Shown here piece by piece: positions 1-9,588 of a DNA stretch of 64,000 nt. Source of the stretch: Scandinavium goeteborgense (GTDB taxonomy: Bacteria; Pseudomonadota; Gammaproteobacteria; Enterobacterales; Enterobacteriaceae); NCBI RefSeq assembly GCF_003935895.2, contig NZ_CP054058.1, forward strand, positions 1,302,001 to 1,366,000, in the 5' to 3' direction. The number at the start of each line of letters is the position of its first letter. The first letter of the stretch is position 1. The notes under the pieces were generated by a model. The model ran no database searches and was not told the DNA's origin. It saw only the letters and a program-made list of their open reading frames with translations. Made by a program: the position numbers and the translations under genes.

Positions 1-222
1 GAAAGATATTCGGGTGATTCATCTATCAGTTTTGCACAATTTTTAACCGATGGCAGAATGTGCAATAATTTGACGAACCGCGAGAGTGGGTCTACGCCCA
101 TCTCAGGCCGCACAGGATACCTGAATGCCGCCTTTATTGCCAAAATGTTTTGAACGTTGTCATGCATAGTTGTTGTTTTGCACGAAATTTTGATTTTTTA
201 TCTGTGAAGTTGAGGTAACGCC
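1..222. other. intergenic region upstream of yfbV (left window edge)
   Basis: No gene was recognised here. In E. coli the gene on the other side of yfbV is ackA, divergently transcribed; its start is not visible, so it would lie beyond the left edge (synteny inference). A perfect 7-bp inverted repeat, TTGCACA at 32-38 and TGTGCAA at 59-65, is present, and a related TTTTGCAC string recurs near 175. An imperfect hairpin lies at about 83-105. A TTGACG hexamer at 70-75 lacks a convincing -10 partner. Confidence 0.5.
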
Positions 223-678
223 ATGTCGACACCCGAGAACCGCCCGGTAAACTTTTTCAGTTCGTTCCGCCGTGGGCAGCACTACGCAAAGACGTGGCCG
301 ATGGAAAAACGCCTGGCACCGATGTTTGTTGAAAATCGTGTTATCCGTGCCACCCGCCATGCTATACGCTTCATGCCGCCGGTTGCGGTGTTTACGCTAT
401 GCTGGCAAATCGCCCTCGGTGGCCAGCTTGGCCCGGCCGTGGCGACCGCGCTGTTTGCGCTGAGTCTGCCGATGCAAGGATTATGGTGGCTGGGCAAGCG
501 TTCCGCCACTCCGCTGCCGCCAACGATTTTGAACTGGTTCTATGAAGTGCGCGGAAAATTGCAGGAGTCAGGCCAGGTGCTGGCACCCTTTGAAGGTAAG
601 CCAGATTACCAGGCGTTAGCTGACACGCTTAAGCGCGCATTCAAACAACTGGATAAAACTTTCCTGGATGATTTGTAA
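223..678 (+). CDS. yfbV: UPF0208 inner-membrane protein YfbV
   Basis: A 151-residue protein matching E. coli YfbV over its whole length. It has a soluble N-terminal stretch of about 45 residues, two hydrophobic segments at about 48-65 and 70-91, and a hydrophilic C-terminal tail, so it is a small inner-membrane protein with both ends probably on the same side. In E. coli YfbV has been linked to limiting the spread of MatP-dependent constraint beyond the Ter macrodomain; its biochemical activity is not known. The ATG follows a GAGG-type ribosome site. A terminator-like hairpin separates it from yfbU, so it is probably transcribed on its own. Confidence 0.93.
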   Translation: MSTPENRPVNFFSSFRRGQHYAKTWPMEKRLAPMFVENRVIRATRHAIRFMPPVAVFTLCWQIALGGQLGPAVATALFALSLPMQGLWWLGKRSATPLPPTILNWFYEVRGKLQESGQVLAPFEGKPDYQALADTLKRAFKQLDKTFLDDL

Positions 679-698
679 TTAACTATCAAAAACGCATA

Positions 699-734
699 TA
701 AAAGAGGGCATACACTTTGTAAGCCCTTTTTTTT
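699..734 (+). terminator. terminator between yfbV and yfbU
   Basis: AAAAGAGGGC pairs with GCCCTTTTTT across a loop of about 13 bases, ending in a run of eight or more T. It lies 20 bases after the yfbV stop and ends before the yfbU ribosome site. Confidence 0.75.
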
Positions 735-743
735 CATGCGTAA

Positions 744-1256
<513 letters not shown>

Positions 1257-1267
1257 TGGAGGCCGCC

Positions 1268-1927
1268 GTGCAGTGCAAAGGCTTTTTGTTTGATCTGGAC
1301 GGTACGCTGGTGGATTCATTACCAGTTGTAGAACGTTCATGGTGTCACTGGGCTGATCGACACGGTCTGAGCCACAGCGAAGTACTGAATTTTATTCACG
1401 GTAAGCAGGCGATTACTTCTCTGCGCCACTTTCTGCCAGGCCGCACCGAAGCAGAAATTCAGGTGGAGTTCAGCTGGCTCGAGCGAATGGAGTCCGAAGA
1501 CACCGCCGGGATCACCGCGCTGCCGGGCGCATTGGCGCTGTTGAATCATCTGGATGACGCCGGTATTCCGTGGGCCATTGTCACCTCAGGCTCCGTTCCC
1601 GTAGCGCATGCGCGTCACCGCGCGGCGGGCCTACCGGAGGCGAAAGTGTTCGTCACCGCTGAACAGGTAAAACGCGGCAAGCCGGAGCCGGATGCGTATT
1701 TGCTCGGCGCTGAACTGTTGGGCTTTGACCCGACAGAATGCGCAGTCGTCGAAGACGCGGCGGCGGGAATGCTTTCTGGCCTCGCGGCAGGCTGTCACGT
1801 CATTGCGGTGAACGTGCCCGGGGATGCGCCGCGGTTAAACGAAGCGGATTTCGTGCTGACCACCCTCGAAGCGTTAAGTATTCACCGGCAGCCTGATGGC
1901 ACGGTTAATGTGCGTCTGAAAGACTAA
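1268..1927 (+). CDS. hxpA: HAD-family sugar phosphatase HxpA (YfbT)
   Basis: A haloacid-dehalogenase phosphatase of 219 residues; E. coli YfbT, which acts on sugar phosphates, has 216. Motif I is DLDGTLVDS, with the nucleophile and acid Asp at residues 9 and 11. Motif II is IVTSG, motif III the Lys in KRGKPEPDAY, and motif IV VVEDAAAG. An ATG at 1256 would add four residues, but the GTG at 1268 has a GGAGG ribosome site five bases upstream and aligns with the E. coli N-terminus, so it is preferred. The gene follows yfbU directly and ends in a strong terminator. Substrate preference cannot be read from sequence. Confidence 0.9.
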   Translation: MQCKGFLFDLDGTLVDSLPVVERSWCHWADRHGLSHSEVLNFIHGKQAITSLRHFLPGRTEAEIQVEFSWLERMESEDTAGITALPGALALLNHLDDAGIPWAIVTSGSVPVAHARHRAAGLPEAKVFVTAEQVKRGKPEPDAYLLGAELLGFDPTECAVVEDAAAGMLSGLAAGCHVIAVNVPGDAPRLNEADFVLTTLEALSIHRQPDGTVNVRLKD

Positions 1928-1939
1928 ACGCATGATCTG

Positions 1940-1963
1940 GCCTCGCTTCGGCGGGGCTTTTTT
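1940..1963 (+). terminator. rho-independent terminator after hxpA
   Basis: GCCTCGC, loop TTCG, then GCGGGGC followed by seven T. It lies 12 bases after the hxpA stop and ends the yfbU-hxpA transcript. Confidence 0.9.
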
Positions 1964-2001
1964 ATGCCACAATTCTCACTCTCTTCTGACAAGGACATGT
2001 T

Positions 2002-3828
2002 GTGAACAGTGAACTGATTTGGGTGTTATGCCTGCTGGCGATGGCGGTGCTGCTTTTCGCCACCGGTAAAGTGCGCATGGATGCGGTCGCCCTGCTGGTT
2101 ATTGTTGCCTTTGTATTGAGCGGGACGCTCACCCTCAGCGAAGCCTTTTCCGGTTTCAGCGATCCTAACGTTATCCTTATTGCCGCGCTGTTTATCATCG
2201 GCGACGGACTTGTGCGCACTGGCGTTGCCACCAGTATGGGCTCGTGGTTGGTGAAAGTAGCGGGCAACAGCGAAATCAAAATGCTGGTTTTCCTGATGCT
2301 GACAGTGGCGGGACTGGGCGCGTTTATGAGCTCCACCGGCGTGGTGGCCATCTTTATTCCGGTGGTACTCAGCGTCTGCATGCGCATGAACACCTCGCCG
2401 TCGCGCTTAATGATGCCATTGAGTTTTGCCGGACTTATCAGCGGCATGATGACGCTGGTCGCCACGCCGCCTAACCTGGTGATTAACAGCGAATTGCTCC
2501 GCGAAGGTCTGCAAGGATTCAGCTTCTTCAGCGTCACGCCGATTGGCCTGGTGGTTCTGCTGCTGGGCATTGCGTATATGCTGCTGGTGCGTTTTATGCT
2601 TCCCGGCGGCGACGAAAATCAAAAGAACGATAAACGCCGCACCTTTCGCGATTTAATCAAAGAGTATCGCCTGAACGGGCGGGCGCGCCGATTGGCTATC
2701 CGCCCGGGCTCGCCGCTGGTCGGGCAGCGTCTGGATGACCTTAAACTGCGTGAGCGCTACGGCGCAAACGTGATTGGCGTGGAGCGCTGGCGGCGTTTCC
2801 GTCGGGTAATAGTGAACGTTAGCGGCGTGTCGGAATTCCATGCGCGTGATGTTCTGCTGATTGATATGTCAGCGGCCGACGTCGATCTGCGCCAGTTTTG
2901 CACGGAGCAGCTACTGGAGCCGATGGTGCTCCGTGGCGAGTATTTCTCCGATCAGGCGCTGGACGTCGGCATGGCCGAAGTCTCGCTGATCCCGGATTCA
3001 GAAGGGGTCGGTAAAACGGTGCGGGAAATGGAATTCCGCACCCGCTTTGGACTGAATGTGGTAGGCATGAAGCGCGACGGTAAAGCCGTTGACGGCGCGG
3101 TAGTGGATGAAACGATCGCCCTGGGTGATATTCTGCTGGTGGTCGGCAACTGGAAGCAGATCGCGCAGCTTTCGCAGCGCGGGCGTGATTTTGTGGTGCA
3201 TAACATGCCGATCGAAGTTAACGACGCCTCCCCGGCACACAGCCAGGCACCCCATGCCATTTTCTGTCTGGTATTGATGGTCGCGCTGATGTTGACGGAC
3301 GAAATTCCTAACCCAATAGCCGCAATCATTTCCTGTTTGCTGATGGGGAAATTCCGCTGCATCAACGCCGAAAGCACCTATAAAGCCATCCACTGGCCGA
3401 GCATTATTTTGATTGTCGGGATGATGCCGTTTGCGCTCGCCCTGCAAAAAACCGGTGGCGTTGATTTAGTGGTGAAAGGGCTAATGGAAGTGGGCGGCGG
3501 GCAGGGGCCGTATCTGATGCTGATCTGTCTGTTCGTGATGTGCGCCACGATTGGCCTGTTTATTTCAAACACTGCCACCGCGGTGCTGATGGCGCCGATT
3601 GCGCTGGCCGCGGCAAAATCGATGGGCGTGTCGCCTTATCCGTTTGCGATGATGGTGGCGATGGCGGCCTCGGCGGCGTTTATGACGCCAGTATCCTCAC
3701 CAGTTAACACGCTGGTGCTGGGGCCAGGGAAATACAGCTTCAGTGATTTTGTGAAGATTGGGGTGCCGTTCACGGTGCTGGTGATGGTGGTCTGCGTGGT
3801 GCTGATCCCGGTGCTGTTCCCGTTATGA
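2002..3828 (+). CDS. yfbS: DASS/SLC13-type transporter YfbS with two RCK_C domains
   Basis: A 608-residue inner-membrane transporter of the CitMHS/SLC13-like fold, matching E. coli YfbS (610 residues). Hydrophobic segments fill residues 1-200 and about 410-608. The central hydrophilic part (about 215-400) holds two TrkA-C (RCK_C) regulatory domains, each with a GANVIGV or GLNVVGM-like strand. Conserved SNTA-type hairpin signatures ([11 protein letters not shown] and [13 protein letters not shown]) mark the two substrate-binding repeats. The substrate is unknown; anions such as dicarboxylate or sulfate are typical for the superfamily. The start is GTG with AAGGA at 1991-1995. It is likely a single-gene transcription unit, convergent with yfbR. 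Confidence 0.92.
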   Translation: MNSELIWVLCLLAMAVLLFATGKVRMDAVALLVIVAFVLSGTLTLSEAFSGFSDPNVILIAALFIIGDGLVRTGVATSMGSWLVKVAGNSEIKMLVFLMLTVAGLGAFMSSTGVVAIFIPVVLSVCMRMNTSPSRLMMPLSFAGLISGMMTLVATPPNLVINSELLREGLQGFSFFSVTPIGLVVLLLGIAYMLLVRFMLPGGDENQKNDKRRTFRDLIKEYRLNGRARRLAIRPGSPLVGQRLDDLKLRERYGANVIGVERWRRFRRVIVNVSGVSEFHARDVLLIDMSAADVDLRQFCTEQLLEPMVLRGEYFSDQALDVGMAEVSLIPDSEGVGKTVREMEFRTRFGLNVVGMKRDGKAVDGAVVDETIALGDILLVVGNWKQIAQLSQRGRDFVVHNMPIEVNDASPAHSQAPHAIFCLVLMVALMLTDEIPNPIAAIISCLLMGKFRCINAESTYKAIHWPSIILIVGMMPFALALQKTGGVDLVVKGLMEVGGGQGPYLMLICLFVMCATIGLFISNTATAVLMAPIALAAAKSMGVSPYPFAMMVAMAASAAFMTPVSSPVNTLVLGPGKYSFSDFVKIGVPFTVLVMVVCVVLIPVLFPL

Positions 3829-3856
3829 TTACATTCCCTGGCGGCTATTTTTTTCT

Positions 3857-3877
3857 CCCTCTCCCCGTGGGAGAGGG
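3857..3877. repeat. CCCTCTCCC hairpin repeat, copy 1
   Basis: CCCTCTCCC and GGGAGAGGG form a perfect 9-bp stem with a CGT loop, followed by a CGGGGTGAGGGCATCAG tail. A second copy with the same stem and a GCATCAG tail is at 23596. Both lie between convergent genes, here yfbS and yfbR. Confidence 0.8.
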
Positions 3878-3914
3878 CCGGGGTGAGGGCATCAGACCGC
3901 TCTGTATTATTTGT

Positions 3915-3946
3915 TGTAGGCCCGGCAAGCTACGCGCCGCCGGGCA
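3915..3946. repeat. REP element between yfbS and yfbR
   Basis: A GTAGGCCCGGC arm and a GCCGGGC arm around an AAGCTACGCGCC centre form a typical enterobacterial REP hairpin, placed 3' to both convergent genes. Confidence 0.8.
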
Positions 3947-3953
3947 GAGCGAG

Positions 3954-4553
3954 TTAAAGCGGAGAATCCTGGCTGATTTCATCCAATGAAAGCTGGAAGC
4001 TCGGCACAAAGACCTGCATGAAGTAGTCCATCTCCGGGCTACGACGCGATTCCAGCGTTTTTTCCAGACGGCTTTTCGCCAGCAAAAATTCGTTATTTCC
4101 GGCGGAAAGTTCTTCCAGACATTTCAGGTACGCACACAGCGCATCGGCCTGTTTTACCAGCAGTCTCTCTTCTTCGCTGCACTGATGTTCATCAATCAGC
4201 GGCGCGAAGATATCGCGCAGTTCTTCCGGTACCATGTCGACCAGTTTCTGCTGGGCAATCTTCTCAATCGCTTTATATTCCTGCGCGATTTGCGAGTTGA
4301 AGTATTTTACCGGGGTCGGCAGATCGCCGGTCAGCACTTCGGACGCGTCGTGGTACATCGCCAGCAAAGCGATGCGCTCGGCATTCACCGAACCGTTAAA
4401 TTTGCGGTTTTTAATCGCCGCCAGCGCGTGGGCCACCATCGCCACCTGCAAACTGTGCTCGGAGACGTTTTCGGTGCGCACGTTGCGCATCAGCGGCCAG
4501 CGGTTGATCAACTTCAGACGGGAAAGATGGGCAAAGAAATGACTCTGGCTCAT
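3954..4553 (-). CDS. yfbR: 5'-deoxynucleotidase YfbR (HD domain)
   Basis: A 199-residue cytoplasmic HD-domain phosphohydrolase, nearly identical to E. coli YfbR, which dephosphorylates deoxyribonucleoside 5'-monophosphates and takes part in dUMP and thymidine supply. Metal ligands are in place: His33 (NVSEHS), His68-Asp69 (MYHDASE) and Asp137 (KQADAL). It is the expected family length with nothing missing. The start is the ATG encoding MSQSHFF. Its gene lies downstream of alaA on the same strand with about 80 bases between, so the two may share a transcript. Confidence 0.95.
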   Translation of the reverse strand: MSQSHFFAHLSRLKLINRWPLMRNVRTENVSEHSLQVAMVAHALAAIKNRKFNGSVNAERIALLAMYHDASEVLTGDLPTPVKYFNSQIAQEYKAIEKIAQQKLVDMVPEELRDIFAPLIDEHQCSEEERLLVKQADALCAYLKCLEELSAGNNEFLLAKSRLEKTLESRRSPEMDYFMQVFVPSFQLSLDEISQDSPL

Positions 4554-4634
4554 TGGGGTCCTTGATGCGTTACAGCAGGTTACCCATTGTGCGCTGAGTT
4601 GACCGCCGGATGCAAACCCCGGCGGTCTATGGCG

Positions 4635-5852
4635 TTACGCCTGACGGTAGCCGGAGAGGAAGCGGCCGAAGCGCGAGATAGACATTTCCAGGTCATCCAT
4701 ACGCGGCAACGTCACGATACGCACGTGATCCGGCCACGGCCAGTTGAAGGCGGAGCCCTGAACCAGCAGCACTTTTTCCTGCAGCAGGAAATCGAGCACC
4801 ATTTTCTGGTCGTCGTGAATATTAAAACGCTTACTGTCGATTTTCGGGAACATATACAGCGCGCCGTTTGGCTTCACGCAGCTGACGCCTGGGATCTCGT
4901 TGATCAGTTCCCATGCACGGTTACGCTGCTCATAAAGGCGGCCGCCCGGCACGATGAACTCGCTGATGCTCTGGTAACCGCCCAGCGCCGTCTGAATGGC
5001 GTGCTGCGCCGGAACGTTGGCGCACAAGCGCATCGAGGCCAGCATTTCCAGACCTTCGATATAGCCTTTCGCGTGCTTCTTCGGCCCGTTCAGAACCATC
5101 CAGCCCTGACGGAAACCCGCCACGCGGTAGGTTTTTGACAGACCATTAAAGGTGACGGTCAACAGATCCGGCGCCAGAGCGGCGATCGAATGGTGCTGAG
5201 CTTCGTCATAAAGGATCTTGTCGTAGATTTCGTCGGCGAAAATGATCAGGTTGTTCTGACGCGCTATTTCCACGATTTCCAGTAGCAGCTCTTTGGAGTA
5301 AACCGCGCCGGTGGGGTTGTTCGGGTTAATGATCACGATCCCACGGGTACGCGGGGTGATTTTGCTGCGAATGTCGTCCAGGTCCGGGAACCAGCCTGCA
5401 GATTCATCACACAGATAATGCACCGCTTTACCGCTGGAGAGCGACACTGCCGCCGTCCACAACGGGTAATCCGGGGCCGGAACCAGCATTTCATCGCCGC
5501 TGTTGAGCAGCGCCTGCATCGCCTGAACGATAAGCTCAGACACACCGTTACCGATATAGATATCTTCTACCGTGACGTCACGCATATCGCGCGCCTGGTA
5601 GTGCTGCATGATGGCCTTACGGGCTGAATAGAGGCCCTTGGAATCGCAGTAGCCCTGTGCCGTTGGAAGATTACGAATCACATCGACGAGGATTTCGTCA
5701 GGGGCGTCGAAGCCGAACGGGGCCGGATTGCCGATATTCAGTTTAAGAACCTTGTTGCCTTCTTCTTCAAGACGTTTAGCTTCTTTAAGTACCGGACCAC
5801 GGATGTCGTAACAGACATTATCTAATTTGCTGGATTTTTCGATGGGGGACAT
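4635..5852 (-). CDS. alaA: glutamate-pyruvate aminotransferase AlaA
   Basis: A 405-residue PLP-dependent class I aminotransferase that makes alanine from pyruvate and glutamate; identical length to E. coli AlaA (YfbQ). The substrate region carries NIGNPAPFGFDAP, the cofactor-binding part INPNNPTGAVYSKE and FADEIYDKI, and the Schiff-base lysine is in NGLSKTYRVAGFRQGW. The start at MSPIEKSS matches E. coli and has AAGG sequences just upstream. The frame stays open for 70 more codons upstream, to an ATG at 6062, but that extension has no counterpart known to me and is not used here. E. coli alaA responds to Lrp and alanine; no such site can be assigned with certainty. Confidence 0.95.
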   Translation of the reverse strand: MSPIEKSSKLDNVCYDIRGPVLKEAKRLEEEGNKVLKLNIGNPAPFGFDAPDEILVDVIRNLPTAQGYCDSKGLYSARKAIMQHYQARDMRDVTVEDIYIGNGVSELIVQAMQALLNSGDEMLVPAPDYPLWTAAVSLSSGKAVHYLCDESAGWFPDLDDIRSKITPRTRGIVIINPNNPTGAVYSKELLLEIVEIARQNNLIIFADEIYDKILYDEAQHHSIAALAPDLLTVTFNGLSKTYRVAGFRQGWMVLNGPKKHAKGYIEGLEMLASMRLCANVPAQHAIQTALGGYQSISEFIVPGGRLYEQRNRAWELINEIPGVSCVKPNGALYMFPKIDSKRFNIHDDQKMVLDFLLQEKVLLVQGSAFNWPWPDHVRIVTLPRMDDLEMSISRFGRFLSGYRQA

Positions 5853-6794
5853 GAACCTTGACCTTTTCGCTAGTTTCGCCACTCCCTGCCGTGGAAGTCT
5901 GCACGGAATAAGGTACTCCCCATCCCGGGTGTTTTGAAGGGTTGGCAGGACAATATTTTGCACATTGCATGATGTCAGTGTGATTTGTTTGTCTGCGATT
6001 TGGCCGCTTCGTCTGCCTAAATCACCACGTTTAGCATTCGTTGTGGTGATTAATGTTGTCATTTGTCTTTGAGTATGGATTTTTAACTAAATTTCCCAAG
6101 ACCGCCGCCGACTATCCTGTCGGGCATATTTTGAAATCTGGCGAAATTTTAGCCACCAAAAGCTGGCAATTTGCTACCCTATGGAGTAGAGATAATACCT
6201 TATTCTGTGAAGACATTGTTAAGCATTGTTAATGAAAGAATATTTAAATAATTAATATTTTTTCATTAATTGCAAAGTTGCCTCTTTGGTTTGTTAATTT
6301 ATTTATAGATCATGATTATCAATTAAAAATTTATGTAAGATAATACCTAATAACACTTATAAATATAAAGGTTTTGCGGTAGGATACCGTGGTAAGCAGG
6401 CTCTGATTATCAGCGTTTAGGTGATGTCTGTGTTTGCTAAAAAAATATAACTTAATGTTATTGCTCGTGTTTTTGTTGCGTCTGATGTGCCTGTAATTGT
6501 TGTCATTATTGTTGAATGTTCTTTAAGAGCTCAAAGCGAAAGTAACGACTTTTTTTGAAAAGCTTCACATAATAGTGACAGAAATAATTAAGTCATCATT
6601 CAGATGTAAACGAAAATATAGCTAAGGGGTCTGCTCAAAAAGAAGCAGGCAGGCAATTATAATGCAATAACGCTCTTTCAGGTATTGTCCGGCTTGCCGG
6701 GCCGGGGGATATGATTCAAAAGGAATTGCCTGATTTTCTTAGAGCACAGCATCAACCAGGCAGGTCAGCACAAGCAACCTGTAAGTGAAGAAAT
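5853..6794. other. long AT-rich alaA-lrhA divergent spacer
   Basis: About 940 bases with no convincing gene. Next to alaA, a perfect 9-bp inverted repeat (AATCACCAC at 6020-6028, GTGGTGATT at 6043-6051) would fall in the alaA leader. Further on come an 11-bp direct repeat AGATAATACCT (6190-6200 and 6348-6358), tandem CATTGTTAA strings near 6214-6232, a 7-bp inverted repeat AATTAAT/ATTAATT (6250-6271) and very AT-rich DNA around 6240-6380. TATAAT occurs at 6658-6663 without a clear -35. In E. coli lrhA has a long regulated upstream region, and a similar role is likely here. Confidence 0.6.
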
Positions 6795-7736
6795 ATGATT
6801 AACGCAAATCGTCCGATATTGAATCTCGATCTCGATCTGCTGAGAACGTTTGTTGCGGTCGCTGATCTGAACACCTTTGCAGCAGCCGCGGCTGCTGTGT
6901 GTCGTACCCAGTCTGCTGTCAGCCAGCAGATGCAGCGCCTTGAGCAGCTGGTCGGTAAAGAGCTGTTTGCCCGTCATGGTCGAAATAAGCTGCTGACGGA
7001 ACACGGTATTCAGCTGCTGGGCTACGCCCGCAAAATTCTGCGCTTTAACGATGAAGCATGTACCTCGCTGATGTTTAGTTCCCTGCAAGGGATGTTAACT
7101 ATCGGTTCATCTGATGAATCAGCGGATACCATTCTGCCTTTCTTGCTCAACCGTATCAGTTCGGTCTACCCGAAGCTGGCGCTGGATGTGCGCGTTAAAC
7201 GTCACGGTGAAATGGGCAATATGCTGCAGGCCAGCGAAGTCGATCTGGTGTTAACCACCCATCGTCTGGCGTCGTTTGACGCGATTTCATTGCGCACCTC
7301 GCCAACGCTCTGGTATTGCGCCGCGGATTACATGCTTCCGCCTGGCGAACCTGTCCCGCTGGTGCTGCTCGACGATCCCAGCCCGTTCCGCGACACAATT
7401 ATTGATACCCTGAATGCCGCACGCATTCCGTGGCGCCTGGCCTACGTCGCCTCAACGCTGTCTGCCGTACGCGCAGCGGTGAAGGCTGGATTAGGCGTAA
7501 CCGCGCGTCCGGTGGAGATGATGAGCCCGGAACTGCGCGTCCTGGGTAAAAGTGATGGATTACCACAGCTACCTGACACCGAGTATCTGCTGAGCTGCAA
7601 CACCCACAGCCCGAACGAGCTGGTGCAGGCCATTTTCCAGTCGCTGGACAGTTACAATAATCCCTGGTATCAGTACGGAACATATACCTCCGAAGGGGGA
7701 GACGATAACCTTGTTGCCGAGAAGGATTTAGAGTAA
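6795..7736 (+). CDS. lrhA: LysR-type regulator LrhA
   Basis: A 313-residue LysR-family regulator. Residues about 10-70 form the winged helix-turn-helix ([20 protein letters not shown] and [13 protein letters not shown]); the rest is the effector-binding domain, beginning at [16 protein letters not shown]. The N-terminal half is nearly identical to E. coli LrhA (312 residues); the C-terminal third is more divergent. In E. coli LrhA represses flhDC and hence flagella and chemotaxis, represses type 1 fimbriae, and affects RpoS. That is notable because the sigma-28-linked cheV lies in the same window. It is a single gene with its own terminator, and autoregulation through the long upstream spacer is plausible. 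Confidence 0.94.
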   Translation: MINANRPILNLDLDLLRTFVAVADLNTFAAAAAAVCRTQSAVSQQMQRLEQLVGKELFARHGRNKLLTEHGIQLLGYARKILRFNDEACTSLMFSSLQGMLTIGSSDESADTILPFLLNRISSVYPKLALDVRVKRHGEMGNMLQASEVDLVLTTHRLASFDAISLRTSPTLWYCAADYMLPPGEPVPLVLLDDPSPFRDTIIDTLNAARIPWRLAYVASTLSAVRAAVKAGLGVTARPVEMMSPELRVLGKSDGLPQLPDTEYLLSCNTHSPNELVQAIFQSLDSYNNPWYQYGTYTSEGGDDNLVAEKDLE

Positions 7737-7772
7737 CGAGGCTCGTTCTATCTGGTAACAATTTGTAAGTGT

Positions 7773-7817
7773 AAAAAAAGGCCGCTGAAGCGTAAATTGT
7801 GCTCAGCGGCCTTTTTT
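7773..7817 (+). terminator. rho-independent terminator after lrhA
   Basis: AAAAAGGCCGCTGA pairs with TCAGCGGCCTTTTT across a 14-base loop and ends in a T run. Confidence 0.93.
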
Positions 7818-8362
7818 GTGGATAAAGAGTGAGCGGGCGTGTCCCGTTTCGATTATTTATTCTTGTTTTTCATTATGTTGTTAAATGCCGGACGCCATTT
7901 GCCACTCTTTACAAACCCAACTTCCCACTTCCTGCTAATGTTAAAAAAACGGCCGGATTGTTGCCGTTTTACAGTGCGAATTAACAGAAGCGTGTCTCAG
8001 ATCAAGAAAATACTCCCCAATAGGGGGAGGAATCACCGGAGATTCCTGTCAAAATAGAAGGGTAATTAGTGTTTAAGCCTCAGACGGACACGATTCACCA
8101 ACCGTAAATGCCCTCGGTCATTTCACCGCGAAAAGGCTAAAGGGCATTTAATGTTAATGAAAGGTGTTCGGTGTAAATTAATGTGAGGAAACTTTTGTTA
8201 AAGTTGACAAAAGGTTATAGAAAGGAGTAAAAAACCACATCATTTTGATGTTTAAGCCATTAATGGCACACATTTTGTGGTTTTTCATTCCTCCCCATGA
8301 ATCATGTGGCGTTCATCTGCCAGCCAGAGCAGAGTTTCAGCGCTACTTATTTTGGTTAAGCA
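7818..8362 (+). promoter_or_regulatory. nuo operon upstream region with four hairpin-forming repeats
   Basis: 545 bases with no gene. Four inverted repeats are visible: AAAACGGC/GCCGTTTT (7946-7970, terminator-like with a T run), CTCCC/GGGAG (about 8013-8028), TAAATGCCCT/AGGGCATTTA (8105-8150, perfect 10 bp) and AAAAACCACA/TGTGGTTTTT (8230-8285, ending in a T run). TTGACA at 8204-8209 is a possible -35 without a good -10. In E. coli the nuo promoter region responds to ArcA, NarL, Fis and IHF; the exact sites could not be assigned here. Confidence 0.6.
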
Positions 8363-8809
8363 ATGCGTATGTCAACATCCACTGAAGTCATCGCTCATCA
8401 CTGGGCATTCGCTATATTTCTCATCATTGCCATAGGCCTCTGCTGTCTGATGCTTGTTGGCGGTTGGTATCTCGGCGGTCGCGCGCGCGCGCGTAGCAAG
8501 AACACCCCGTTCGAGTCGGGTATCGACTCTGTGGGCTCCGCTCGCTTACGTCTCTCGGCGAAGTTCTACCTGGTCGCCATGTTCTTCGTCATCTTTGACG
8601 TGGAAGCCCTTTACCTTTACGCATGGTCTACGTCTATCCGCGAAAGCGGTTGGGTGGGCTTTGTGGAAGCCGCAATTTTCATTTTAGTGTTACTGGCAGG
8701 CCTGGTTTACCTCGTCCGCATCGGTGCGCTGGACTGGACGCCTACGCGTTCCCGTCGCACGCTGGTTAACCCGGAAACCGACAGTACTACTAATCGTCAT
8801 ACGCAGTAA
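8363..8809 (+). CDS. nuoA: NADH-quinone oxidoreductase subunit A
   Basis: A 148-residue membrane subunit of respiratory complex I, at the junction of the peripheral and membrane arms. Three hydrophobic segments are visible (about 15-38, 68-90 and 98-120), with the conserved [35 protein letters not shown] loop and helix carrying acidic residues near the quinone end. The start MRMSTSTEV corresponds to E. coli MSMSTSTEV; no strong ribosome site precedes it. The codons for GRARARS contain an unbroken (CG)7 tract at 8480-8493. It is the first gene of the thirteen-gene nuo operon. Confidence 0.97.
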   Translation: MRMSTSTEVIAHHWAFAIFLIIAIGLCCLMLVGGWYLGGRARARSKNTPFESGIDSVGSARLRLSAKFYLVAMFFVIFDVEALYLYAWSTSIRESGWVGFVEAAIFILVLLAGLVYLVRIGALDWTPTRSRRTLVNPETDSTTNRHTQ

Positions 8810-8824
8810 AAGCGAGGCAATAAG

Positions 8825-9499
8825 ATGGATTATACGCTCACCCGCATAGATCCTAACGGTGAGAACGACCGTTACCCCCTGCAAAAACAGGAGATCGTAA
8901 CCGACCCTCTTGAGCAGGAAGTAAACAAAAGCGTGTACATGGGCAAGCTCGAACATGCCCTGCACGATATGGTCAACTGGGGTCGTAAGAACTCAATCTG
9001 GCCATACAACTTTGGCCTTTCCTGCTGCTACGTTGAAATGGTGACGTCATTCACTGCGGTGCATGACGTTGCGCGTTTTGGGGCAGAAGTACTGCGTGCT
9101 TCCCCGCGTCAGGCTGACCTGATGGTGGTTGCCGGTACCTGTTTCACCAAAATGGCCCCGGTCATTCAGCGTCTGTACGATCAGATGCTGGAGCCAAAGT
9201 GGGTTATTTCCATGGGCGCCTGTGCAAACTCTGGCGGCATGTACGACATTTACTCTGTTGTGCAGGGCGTCGATAAGTTTATCCCGGTCGATGTTTACAT
9301 CCCTGGCTGCCCGCCGCGTCCTGAAGCCTACATGCAGGCTCTGATGCTGCTGCAGGAATCCATCGGCAAAGAACGTCGTCCGCTCTCGTGGGTGGTTGGC
9401 GATCAGGGCGTGTATCGCGCCAACATGCAATCTGAGCGCGAGCGTAAACGCGGCGAACGTATTGCTGTGACGAATCTGCGGACACCCGACGAGATTTAA
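8825..9499 (+). CDS. nuoB: NADH-quinone oxidoreductase subunit B
   Basis: The complex I subunit that holds the terminal [4Fe-4S] cluster N2, which passes electrons to quinone. The ligands are Cys67-Cys68 (SCCYVEM), Cys133 (GACANSGG) and Cys162 (GCPPRPEAY). The protein has 224 residues against 220 in E. coli; the difference is an EHAL stretch at about residues 43-46 ([13 protein letters not shown] versus GKLNDMVNW), before the cluster motif. Everything else is almost unchanged. It starts 15 bases after nuoA. Confidence 0.97.
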   Translation: MDYTLTRIDPNGENDRYPLQKQEIVTDPLEQEVNKSVYMGKLEHALHDMVNWGRKNSIWPYNFGLSCCYVEMVTSFTAVHDVARFGAEVLRASPRQADLMVVAGTCFTKMAPVIQRLYDQMLEPKWVISMGACANSGGMYDIYSVVQGVDKFIPVDVYIPGCPPRPEAYMQALMLLQESIGKERRPLSWVVGDQGVYRANMQSERERKRGERIAVTNLRTPDEI

Positions 9500-9588
9500 C
9501 TTTGCGCCTGTGGGCAGTGGACAAAGCCTTCGCATATCAAAATTAATAGCGCGGAGCCACGCCCAACAGTCACCACGGAACTTTTGCA

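Noticed and set aside
7839..8057. 72-residue open frame in the lrhA-nuoA spacer
   Set aside because: No ribosome site and low-complexity hydrophobic/basic composition; it crosses the hairpin at 7946-7970. More likely a leader region than a gene.
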